Shown: positions 44,446 to 51,082 of the stretch, piece after piece | Position numbering within the stretch: position 1 is the first letter of the stretch | Layout: each line of letters starts with the position of its first letter | DNA from: Legionellaceae bacterium | GTDB lineage: Bacteria; Pseudomonadota; Gammaproteobacteria; Legionellales; Legionellaceae | Reading direction: 5' to 3' | Length of the DNA: 64,000 nt | NCBI GenBank assembly: GCA_030148065.1 | Contig: JASBUC010000041.1 | Location: forward strand, 1-64,000 | Notes under the pieces: generated by a model | Told to the model about the DNA's origin: nothing | The model's input: only the letters and a program-made list of their open reading frames with translations | The model's database searches: none | Position numbers and translations under genes: made by a program

Positions 44446-45785
44446 TAACCACTCGTGTTTTGGGGGCCTTTAGTGGTTTTTTCAACCATAATTTGCTCCC
44501 CCATATTGTTAATCGCATTAAAAGCTGGCCCCTTTCCTTCCACCGCCTTAAGCGAAGAATTGGTTGCTTTCTCTGCAATAATGTCAGCCCTGCTTGCTTT
44601 TCTTGCTACCCCATTTTGAGCGTTTACAATGTGAGCCGTTTCTGGCAATAACACTCCAATTGCGGTAATGACCAGTCCTGAGTGTAGGGTGTTGGTTTTA
44701 CAGTCCATGAAACGTTGGGTGTTAGAGCCATCAACTGCCACTTGATGAATACCAAGTTGCATCACCCCTTTTTGCACATTTAACCAGTTTTTAAACATAG
44801 GGCATTCTCTGACAAACAGTTTAAAAATATCGGCATTCATCAACATCCCCCCTGGCACCATTAAAAGAGGCGCTTTGTTGATCATGATGGTTCCGGCTGC
44901 TAATTTTTGGGCAAGCCATTTAATAAACTCAACCCCCGTTTGGGAGAGCTCACCTTCTTTTAGCACGGTTCGCTCTTCTGGGCTAACAAAAGTGGTGCTT
45001 TGGATCCCGCGTCGTTCACCATATTGAGATAAAGCGCGTTCGTTAAAAAACTTTAAGATGGCCATGGCATCGGCCGTATCAAGCAAATGGCCAAGGCTGC
45101 CCGCCCCTCGTTCATCCTCATCGAGTAGGGCAAGCCAAACGGCGAACACTGCTTTGCGTTCTCCTATCCAGAGCAACCCTTTCTCAGGCATTAATTTATG
45201 AGCAAGAAAAATGGTGCTGCGTTTCACAAATAAATCAGGCTCAGGCTCGGAAAACTCATAGTCATAACAGCCTTTAAAGGACAGAAGACTCTTGTTAAGT
45301 GGCTGATAGCGTCCTAGGTGGCTGCCATCTTGGTCATAGCATTCAATGATAAAGTCGGTAATCAACTTACCAATCCCTCGTAATAGAGCGGCACTAAATA
45401 GTGCATACATCCATCTTTTTTGATCTTGACTAAGCTCCTCTGCTTTCTCGCCATTTTCATCCACAAAATAATCGCGAGCCAAGGTTAGAGCGGCTTCTGT
45501 ACGGCTCAAAGAATGATCTAGAAACCCGCCCCGATTACAAAAATAACTATTTCTGGTCTCAGGAATTTCACCTAAAAAACTTGCCACACTAACCAGTAAA
45601 GGATCGGCAATTTGCTCATATCGTTCTGGTGAAAAGGATAATAATCCTAGAAAGGTTCTAATTTGTGTTTGACGCCGTTCCAGGGCTAAGAGTTGCTGTG
45701 GTCTTACTGTTTTATAGAGTGAGGCAACATCCTTACCACTTTTACTTTTAACATCTTTTCTCCCTGACGGGCGTTTGAACACCAT
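44442..45785 (-). CDS. TraI_2/MOBH-like domain protein with degenerate HD motif (447 aa)
   Basis: The first ~300 residues resemble the TraI_2 (putative helicase/MOBH relaxase) domain: NRGGFLDHSLSRTEAAL, with His91, matches the GGxLxHxL motif. In active HD-type members a later LLHDxGK supplies the metal-binding His-Asp pair. Here it reads LLRGIGKL (Arg136-Gly137), so the metal site looks lost. There is no coupling protein, oriT or other conjugation gene nearby. It sits where apaG normally lies, between rsmA (18-base gap) and apaH (4-base overlap), suggesting a fixed chromosomal role rather than plasmid transfer. The C-terminal ~100 residues resemble no known family. The function is unknown. 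Confidence 0.7.
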   Translation of the reverse strand: MVFKRPSGRKDVKSKSGKDVASLYKTVRPQQLLALERRQTQIRTFLGLLSFSPERYEQIADPLLVSVASFLGEIPETRNSYFCNRGGFLDHSLSRTEAALTLARDYFVDENGEKAEELSQDQKRWMYALFSAALLRGIGKLITDFIIECYDQDGSHLGRYQPLNKSLLSFKGCYDYEFSEPEPDLFVKRSTIFLAHKLMPEKGLLWIGERKAVFAVWLALLDEDERGAGSLGHLLDTADAMAILKFFNERALSQYGERRGIQSTTFVSPEERTVLKEGELSQTGVEFIKWLAQKLAAGTIMINKAPLLMVPGGMLMNADIFKLFVRECPMFKNWLNVQKGVMQLGIHQVAVDGSNTQRFMDCKTNTLHSGLVITAIGVLLPETAHIVNAQNGVARKASRADIIAEKATNSSLKAVEGKGPAFNAINNMGEQIMVEKTTKGPQNTSGY

Positions 45786-45803
45786 GACTCATCCTCAATT
45801 CCA

Positions 45804-46586
45804 TTAAACCGTTGATTGATCTTTTAACACTGTCTCACTAAGTAAGATAAATTCTTCGAGTGATAAACTCTCTGCTCGTCTGCTGCCATCAATGCCTATC
45901 TTATCTAACAAGGCAAGATCGAGCTGTCCTTTAAAATTGTTATTTAATGTTTTTCGTCGTTTTGAAAAAGCAAGCTTACTAACTTTTTTTAACGTTGCCA
46001 GAACCTCTGGCGGCTGCGAGCCAGGCTTTGGCTTTAAGCGAATGATTGAAGAGGTCACTTTTGGTGCCGGACTAAACGCTTCTTTTGGTACGTCAAATAA
46101 TTTTTCAACCGTAAAAGCTGCTTGAATATTAACACTGAGCTGGCCAAAACTTTTGTTATTGGGTGTGGCTGTCATCCGTTCTGCAACTTCCTTTTGCAAC
46201 ATAAAATGCATGTCTGAGATGTGCTCTCTTGAGTCCAACAAATGAAACATTAAAGGCGTTGAGATGTTATAGGGAAGATTACCAAACACTCGCTGTTTTT
46301 CCCCTAAAGTTGAAAAATCAACGCTTAGCACATCTTGTTCAATCACCTCTAATTGAACCTTCTCGAGACTTGCCATAACTCTAAGCGGTGAAATTAAATC
46401 TCGGTCCAACTCAATGGCGGTAAAGGTTTTTACTCGAGGAAAGAGGTGTTTGGTTAACGCCCCTCTGCCTGGTCCAATTTCAATTAAGTTTTCGCCATCG
46501 GTTGGGTTTAGTTCATCAATAATCGATGAGATGATTCGCTCATCAGTTAAGAAGTTTTGACCAAACCGCTTTCTCGCTCTGTGCAA
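45804..46586 (-). CDS. rsmA: 16S rRNA (adenine-N6)-dimethyltransferase RsmA/KsgA (260 aa)
   Basis: It dimethylates two adjacent adenines near the 3' end of 16S rRNA late in 30S assembly. RARKRFGQNFLTD is the family opening, LIEIGPGRGALT the SAM-binding loop, AIELDRDL the acidic contact, and VFGNLPYNISTPL the catalytic NLPY motif. The longest frame runs to 46796 and would overlap the divergent gene. A promoter at 46613-46640 places transcription near 46606, which leaves TTG 46586 (or TTG 46598) as the start and excludes GTG 46610. The chosen start gives the short leader typical of relatives. First gene of the rsmA, TraI_2-like, apaH operon. Confidence 0.93.
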   Translation of the reverse strand: MHRARKRFGQNFLTDERIISSIIDELNPTDGENLIEIGPGRGALTKHLFPRVKTFTAIELDRDLISPLRVMASLEKVQLEVIEQDVLSVDFSTLGEKQRVFGNLPYNISTPLMFHLLDSREHISDMHFMLQKEVAERMTATPNNKSFGQLSVNIQAAFTVEKLFDVPKEAFSPAPKVTSSIIRLKPKPGSQPPEVLATLKKVSKLAFSKRRKTLNNNFKGQLDLALLDKIGIDGSRRAESLSLEEFILLSETVLKDQSTV

Positions 46587-46612
46587 TGCTAGTCTCAATA
46601 ATAAAACCACAT

Positions 46613-46640
46613 ATTGTATCAGTTTTGCCCAACCAAACAA
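46613..46640 (-). promoter_or_regulatory. sigma70-like promoter for rsmA
   Basis: Read on the minus strand: TTGTTT (46640-46635), a 16-base spacer, then TACAAT (46618-46613). The predicted transcript start is near 46606, twenty bases before the TTG start chosen for rsmA. Confidence 0.5.
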
Positions 46641-46670
46641 GCAATTTATATTTTTTAAAATTAAGCCATG

Positions 46671-46698
46671 TTGATTAATTTTAATCCTTTGGTACAAT
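46671..46698 (+). promoter_or_regulatory. sigma70-like promoter for the 187-aa membrane protein
   Basis: TTGATT (46671-46676), a 16-base spacer, then TACAAT (46693-46698). The -10 box overlaps the first ATG of the longest frame (46697), which therefore cannot be the start; ATG 46730 is the next candidate. Confidence 0.5.
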
Positions 46699-46729
46699 GC
46701 CCACTTCCTACTATGGACCGTACAAAAAA

Positions 46730-47293
46730 ATGGCCAAGCTAACCGACCAACAGATTTTTGAAATGCAACAAGCTGAAGCTGCTTGGATGCGAACACGTGG
46801 TGACATTGAAACCTTTGGTGGCAGTGCCTTCATTGTTGGCCTAGTCGCTCTTGTTTGTGTGGCTTTATCCGTGGTTCACTTTATCTCAATACCATTGGCA
46901 ATTACTAGTTTCCTGGTTGGATTTTGCACTATTTTGTACGTTAGTCGTCAGGATGCTTATCATAAAAAGCAGCAAGAAACCTTGGCGCATCACCGACAAG
47001 ACACAGGAAAATCGATTGATGAGACTCACTATAGAGTGCTAACGGCCGGCCTAAGGACAAGCAAATCTGAAGATGATTTACGCAAGCTAAACCATCTCCC
47101 CACCATTGATGAAGCAGAGAACGAAACAAGCTCGAGCGTCAACGTGTCTACTAAAACACCCCAATCTGACCCTGACAATGCCTTAAGCATGAACGCTCTA
47201 CTAAAGCGCAAAAGGCGAACTAATGATCCAAAAACTCATTCTTCCCTTAGCAACTTTGACACACAAGCCAATTCCCTTTCTCCTCGCAGATAA
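46730..47293 (+). CDS. small membrane protein of unknown function (187 aa)
   Basis: A short helical N-terminus (MAKLTDQQIFEMQQAEAAW in pieces) precedes two closely spaced hydrophobic segments (about residues 32-52 and 55-72; FIVGLVALVCVALSVVHF and LAITSFLVGFCTILYV). A hydrophilic tail of ~110 residues follows, rich in Ser, Thr and Lys/Arg (for example LLKRKRRTNDP). No family recognised. The ATG at 46730 is chosen because a promoter -10 overlaps the upstream ATG. Its ribosome site is weak. It is divergent from rsmA. Two-helix hairpin proteins with long tails are common among host-membrane-inserted effectors, but this is only a possibility. Confidence 0.65.
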   Translation: MAKLTDQQIFEMQQAEAAWMRTRGDIETFGGSAFIVGLVALVCVALSVVHFISIPLAITSFLVGFCTILYVSRQDAYHKKQQETLAHHRQDTGKSIDETHYRVLTAGLRTSKSEDDLRKLNHLPTIDEAENETSSSVNVSTKTPQSDPDNALSMNALLKRKRRTNDPKTHSSLSNFDTQANSLSPRR

Positions 47294-47564
47294 GCAACAA
47301 TAAGAGACTGACCCTTTAAAGCTTCTTTAGTATATTATTAATGAAATTTCGTTAATTATGCTTTTACTCTGATTTTGTTACCTTGGGTGGGGGGGGTAAA
47401 TTAAGGGCATTTAATGCAGACAGAGAAAACTGGTGCCTAAATTTAAGATTGATCCTTATGAATGGTGGGAAGCAGCTATACCTTTTTTCTTTAAGACCTG
47501 TTTGTCTTTGACCACCATCTAGGCTATAAAGTTGATTAATAATAATATTTTTATCACTCTTTGA
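47294..47564. other. intergenic region with G8 tract and a tiny open frame
   Basis: No supported gene. It contains a run of eight G (47389-47396). A 29-codon GTG-started frame at about 47431-47520 encodes a protein-like string (KFKIDPYEWWEAAIPFFF) but lacks a good ribosome site. I looked for the crcB fluoride riboswitch and did not find its conserved elements. Confidence 0.3.
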
Positions 47565-48011
47565 ATGTTTAATGCCCTTTTAAAGCTCATCTGAATTGCG
47601 GTTGGCGGCGGCCTTGGTGCCTTATTTCGCTTCTGGCTTTCAGAGTTTATCTACCAAAAGGGCAAGCTTCCTGGCTGGGTGGCAACCGTACTGGTAAATC
47701 TTTTGGGCTCCGTCATAATTGGCTTTGCTTTTAGCGTTTACACAGAAGAGATGCTAAGAACCACCATGCAAGATGGGCACTTTCCTTATTTATTACGACT
47801 AGAACTCTTAGATTTGCAATTATTATTTGCTTTAACTGCCACCGGCTTTTGTGGTGGGCTCACCACGTTTAGTGCTTTTTCCATTGATACCTTTGTCTTA
47901 TACCGACAAGGCAAAGTAGTTCAAGCTGCTAGTAATGTTTTAATATCCGTATCGCTAGGCGTGCTGGCAGTGTTAGCGGGTTTATGGTTGGGGGTTCTTT
48001 ATGAGCACTAG
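47565..48011 (+). pseudogene. crcB: CrcB/Fluc fluoride channel subunit interrupted by an in-frame TGA
   Basis: From ATG 47565 the frame reads MFNALLKLI, then TGA (47592-47594), then IAVGGGLGALFRFWL, a standard CrcB first helix, and stays open to 48011. Downstream landmarks are intact: NLLGSVIIGF (pore Asn) and GFCGGLTTFSAF. CrcB dimers form fluoride channels that protect cells from fluoride. The open part alone can only start at GTG 47679, dropping the first ~38 codons including most of helix 1. TGA is used as an ordinary stop by neighbouring genes, so recoding is unlikely. It is either a recent nonsense mutation, a sequencing error, or a gene using the ATT right after the TGA. It overlaps the second crcB by 11 bases. 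Confidence 0.75.
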
Positions 48012-48564
48012 GCCACAGGATGTGACACAAACGTCTCTTTCGCAGTTTTTATTAATTTCATTGTGTGTCAGCGTTGGAGGCGCCCTTGGTGCATTGACAC
48101 GCTTTGTCTTAGGGGAGCTTTTAAGCCGAGGATTACAGACTCCAGCCTTTGCAAGCATCATGCTAATCAATGTCTTAGGCTCATTTGCCATTGGCTATCT
48201 CTTGTTATTGCTTGAAGCACGTTATCGAAAAGATGGCAAAACACGCCTACACAGCATTGGCTTTGAAAAAACATTAGATCACCATTCAGGCTTATTTCGT
48301 GAAGATTTAACCCTACAGGCAGTTGATTATTTCTCTTCAAATCAGAAGCTTAGAATAGTATCTGGCTTTTTTATCACAGGTTTTTTAGGAGGCTTTACTA
48401 CTTTTAGCTCTTATATGCTCTATGCCATACGTTTAATCGAAAAAGGTGAGATTCTTAACGCATTCATCAACACTGTTCTCTCCATTGTGCTTGGCTTACT
48501 TGCCGTCTTTGCTGGCATGACGCTTGCCCATCATCGCCTCAAAAAGTCAAAAGCAGCTGCCTGA
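48001..48564 (+). CDS. crcB: CrcB/Fluc fluoride channel protein (187 aa)
   Basis: SVGGALGALTRFVLGELL (helix 1), LINVLGSFAIGYLLLL (pore Asn, helix 2) and GFFITGFLGGFTTFSSYML (FTTFS motif with the phenylalanine box) identify a CrcB fluoride channel, followed by the last helix LSIVLGLLAVFAGM. The protein is ~60 residues longer than usual because of a polar insertion between helices 2 and 3 (about residues 75-120). Paired crcB genes can form heterodimers in some bacteria. Here the partner is interrupted, so this copy may work alone. It overlaps the upstream copy by 11 bases. Confidence 0.92.
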   Translation: MSTRPQDVTQTSLSQFLLISLCVSVGGALGALTRFVLGELLSRGLQTPAFASIMLINVLGSFAIGYLLLLLEARYRKDGKTRLHSIGFEKTLDHHSGLFREDLTLQAVDYFSSNQKLRIVSGFFITGFLGGFTTFSSYMLYAIRLIEKGEILNAFINTVLSIVLGLLAVFAGMTLAHHRLKKSKAAA

Positions 48565-48604
48565 ATCCTCTACCAACTATAGACTAAAGAGAGGGACAAA
48601 CCTT

Positions 48605-48655
48605 GAAGCTCTGATTAAGTCAAAGCTTCGTATAATGAACTAGTTTGGGTATATA
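48605..48655 (-). repeat. dispersed intergenic repeat, copy C, with hairpin
   Basis: GAAGCTCTGA and TCAAAGCTTC form a 10-bp stem (one G-T pair) around TTAAG (48605-48629). CTGATTAAGTCAAAGC (48611-48626) equals 7826-7841. The outer part up to 48655 matches copy B inverted (31663-31690). It lies between convergent crcB and NUDIX genes and may also act as a bidirectional terminator. Confidence 0.7.
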
Positions 48656-48677
48656 TTCGGCATCCTTTTAGTGGCAT

Positions 48678-49262
48678 TTAGAATTCATGCTTTAAAGATT
48701 CACTGAGAGAAAAAGTCGTTGAGCGTTGATCAATGCAAAGGCAGGTCTCTCGCCCTTTGTCGACAACAGACTCCAAAGCCCATTTTATGACAGGAAAAGC
48801 CAGCTCATCCCAAGGAATGTCTTTTTTATGAAAGAGCTTTACTTCACTGCTCTCTGCAGTTGGTGAAAACGCTTTCCTCTCCATGTTCGCTAAATAGGTC
48901 ACATGAATTTGGTTCATCGACACCAAGGTGTACACCCCCACTAAATGAGAAATGCAAACATCGGCGTCTGATTCTTCTTTAGTCTCTCGACAAGCCCCTT
49001 CTTCTAAAGTCTCGCCATTTTCTAAAAAGCCTGCCGGAAACGTCCAAAATCCTCGCCGTGGTTCAATGTCTCTTTTACAGAGTAGAAATTGGTCCTGCCA
49101 CATCACAACAGCCCCAACAATGACCTTAGGGTTTACATAATGAATTTGGCCACACTTTAAACATACTTGCCGAGCTCGATTATCCCCATCTGGGATTGTT
49201 AGATCTAATTGCTCGCTGCCACATTGAGGGCAAAAGTTAAAAGTCTGGTTCATCAAAGTCAT
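48678..49262 (-). CDS. NUDIX hydrolase with zinc ribbon (194 aa)
   Basis: A four-cysteine zinc ribbon opens the protein (FCPQCGS, then VCLKCGQIH, residues ~11-40), followed by YVNPKVIVGAVVMW and the NUDIX box GFLENGETLEEGACRETKEE (about 82-101), complete with its Gly and the Glu metal ligands. This is the layout of NudC-like and related small NUDIX proteins, which cleave NAD(H), ADP-ribose or other nucleotide derivatives. It lacks the long N-terminal domain of true NudC, so the substrate is open. It is divergent from the protein kinase gene. Confidence 0.9.
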   Translation of the reverse strand: MTLMNQTFNFCPQCGSEQLDLTIPDGDNRARQVCLKCGQIHYVNPKVIVGAVVMWQDQFLLCKRDIEPRRGFWTFPAGFLENGETLEEGACRETKEESDADVCISHLVGVYTLVSMNQIHVTYLANMERKAFSPTAESSEVKLFHKKDIPWDELAFPVIKWALESVVDKGRETCLCIDQRSTTFSLSESLKHEF

Positions 49263-49384
49263 AACAGTGATTCCAAGTTTCTTAAAAGCTGTCAGTAAAG
49301 ACTAATTCCTCTAACTACATCCATGAAATTACTCTCCATCTACTAAGTAAGAATTTCATCTTACGCCTCCATGCTGCTTTTTGG

Positions 49385-49413
49385 TATAGAGATGAGTATA
49401 AGTGTACTATAAT
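49385..49413 (+). promoter_or_regulatory. weak sigma70-like promoter for the protein kinase
   Basis: TATAAT (49408-49413) has TATAGA (49385-49390) 17 bases upstream as a poor -35. Transcription would start near 49420, just before the first in-frame GTG/ATG. Confidence 0.4.
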
Positions 49414-49444
49414 TTTTCTATGAGTGATGTTTTTTGGCTGTAGG

Positions 49445-50875
49445 ATGCGCTTACATACAAAAATAGATGAAGATGATTTGCAGGAAAATGGGCTTTTACT
49501 AAATGATGACGCGCTTTCGCTTATCAAAGGGATTGAAGACGAGCTGTCTCTGATTCGACAAAAACAGCAGCCGGTGCTACGACAACAAGATAAAATTCAC
49601 AAAGAGATAGATGAACTTAATAAATCGATTACCCTTCTCGCAAATCCTCAAGAAGCACTAGAACCACTTTTACTTAGCCTCATCAAAGAAAGTAATGACT
49701 CTGCCAGGCAATACTTAGAGAACATCACGAACACTTTACAAGCCTTACAGACAAAATTTAATACCGAACCGTTAACAAGATTTCTAAATCGTTATATAGA
49801 GGGGCTGAGCCCGTTTGTTCATAATGAATACTGTGATTTAAATGAACTCTATTGCGCTTGCTCATTAGAGCTGGATGAACTCTACTCTGAAAACCATGAG
49901 CAGTTTCCAATTGAGCCGAAATCTACAGAGCTAAATGAACAATTGATAAGACTATTTGATGCGCGAGATAATCTAACACCACAGTTTCAAGAACATCATT
50001 TTATGGTGGACACTCTTCGGGTTAAATGTGGCATTGACTTGGAAATAGACTATGATTTTAACCTTGTTAAGCTTCCAAAAACAAAAGACAAGCTACCCTA
50101 CTCTGTACTCTATATAGAACAAAAAGACTCAACAAAAACGCCCTATATTCTTTATCGAGGAAAAAATAAGATGCTGGGGGCCGGTGGCTTTGGAAAGGTA
50201 AAGCTTTGTCAAAACCTATTAAGCCAAGAATGGTGCGCCATAAAAATTCAAAAGCCATACATGAAGGAAGGTTCTCAAAAAGAGATTGAAATTCTCTCTG
50301 ATTTTCATGCCTTCAAAGGAGAGCAAGGTCGAAATTATAAATACTATACAGTGCAATCCTTACTTTTTGGCGAGAACTTAAAAACATGTTTAGAAGAAAA
50401 TAAACTCAACAGTCTTTCTACTAGACTGCTCATTGCGAAACAAGCAATAAGTTTAGTTGAGCAATTTCACCAACACTATCTGCATCGTGATATAAAGCCT
50501 GAAAATTTTATTTGGGATCAAGAAAAAAATGAGCTCTATCTGTGTGATTATGGACTTGCCTGTGACATAGGAAATGATGGAAATTATTTTGCCGCCAGTG
50601 GTTCCGGAACATTTCTCGCACCAGAAATAAATGATGCCTATCATACAGGGCATGTTCATTACACGAAAAAGTCAGACATCTTTGCGCTTGGAAAAACCCT
50701 AGAAGAGCTGTTTGAAGGCTGTCCTACTCCGAGTGAGATTAATGACTTAATTTCTCAAATGACCAAAAGCAACCCTGAAGAGCGCTCCGATAACACCCAG
50801 GCGTTTATGAGCGTCTTAGACTTAGCTATCGAGCTTACGCTCCCCGACAACAAGCTTGGTAAGACTACGGCTTAA
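49445..50875 (+). CDS. eukaryotic-type Ser/Thr protein kinase (476 aa)
   Basis: The C-terminal half is a complete Hanks-type kinase. Counting from the GTG at 49424, these are: GAGGFGKV nucleotide loop (252-259), Lys274 in CAIKIQ, helix-C Glu in SQKEIEIL, HRDIKPEN catalytic loop (354-361), DYG in place of DFG (375-377), APE (399-401), and SDIFALG (Asp418). The N-terminal ~240 residues are helical, without a known domain or membrane segment, unlike PknB-type bacterial receptors. Soluble kinases of this sort in Legionella (LegK family) are injected effectors; that parallel is inference. ATG 49445 is preferred, since the alternatives (GTG 49424, ATG 49427) would be leaderless; the ribosome site is weak either way. 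Confidence 0.88.
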   Translation: MRLHTKIDEDDLQENGLLLNDDALSLIKGIEDELSLIRQKQQPVLRQQDKIHKEIDELNKSITLLANPQEALEPLLLSLIKESNDSARQYLENITNTLQALQTKFNTEPLTRFLNRYIEGLSPFVHNEYCDLNELYCACSLELDELYSENHEQFPIEPKSTELNEQLIRLFDARDNLTPQFQEHHFMVDTLRVKCGIDLEIDYDFNLVKLPKTKDKLPYSVLYIEQKDSTKTPYILYRGKNKMLGAGGFGKVKLCQNLLSQEWCAIKIQKPYMKEGSQKEIEILSDFHAFKGEQGRNYKYYTVQSLLFGENLKTCLEENKLNSLSTRLLIAKQAISLVEQFHQHYLHRDIKPENFIWDQEKNELYLCDYGLACDIGNDGNYFAASGSGTFLAPEINDAYHTGHVHYTKKSDIFALGKTLEELFEGCPTPSEINDLISQMTKSNPEERSDNTQAFMSVLDLAIELTLPDNKLGKTTA

Positions 50876-50957
50876 TACCTGTCCTAGTTCAATTCTTGAA
50901 GCCAGTGTAGACTCAACGGCGCAGCACTGCATTTGAGTATGTGCTGGCAAAAGGAAA

Positions 50958-51082
50958 CCTTGAAGCCAGCTAAAGCCCAAGGGCAAGGCTTTCAGCAAAT
51001 TTTGCGAGGGAGTTCACACCGGTAAATGACCGAGTAAAATTTTCTGTATAACGCAGCCCTTGGGTTTTAGCTGGCTTCAAGG
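50958..51082. repeat. 27-bp inverted repeat containing the rnr 3' end
   Basis: The arms are 50958-50984 and 51056-51082, identical when inverted except for one base, around a 71-base loop. The right arm encodes the last residues of RNase R (LEAS) and its stop. The left arm is therefore an inverted duplicate of the gene's end. A further partial copy, CTTGAAGCCAG, lies at 50895-50905. It sits between convergent kinase and rnr genes and may serve as a terminator in both directions, though no T-run follows. Confidence 0.85.

Noticed and set aside
44442..45785. Integrated conjugative element marked by the TraI_2-like gene
   Set aside because: No integrase, coupling protein, type IV mating genes or attachment repeats nearby; the gene is embedded in the rsmA-apaH operon.
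45804..46796. rsmA starting at 46796 with a 70-residue extension
   Set aside because: The extension overlaps the divergent gene, reads through both promoters and matches nothing in RsmA; TTG 46586 fits the family.
47294..47564. Fluoride riboswitch upstream of crcB
   Set aside because: The conserved GAUGG and pseudoknot elements of the crcB motif were not found in the 270 bases upstream.
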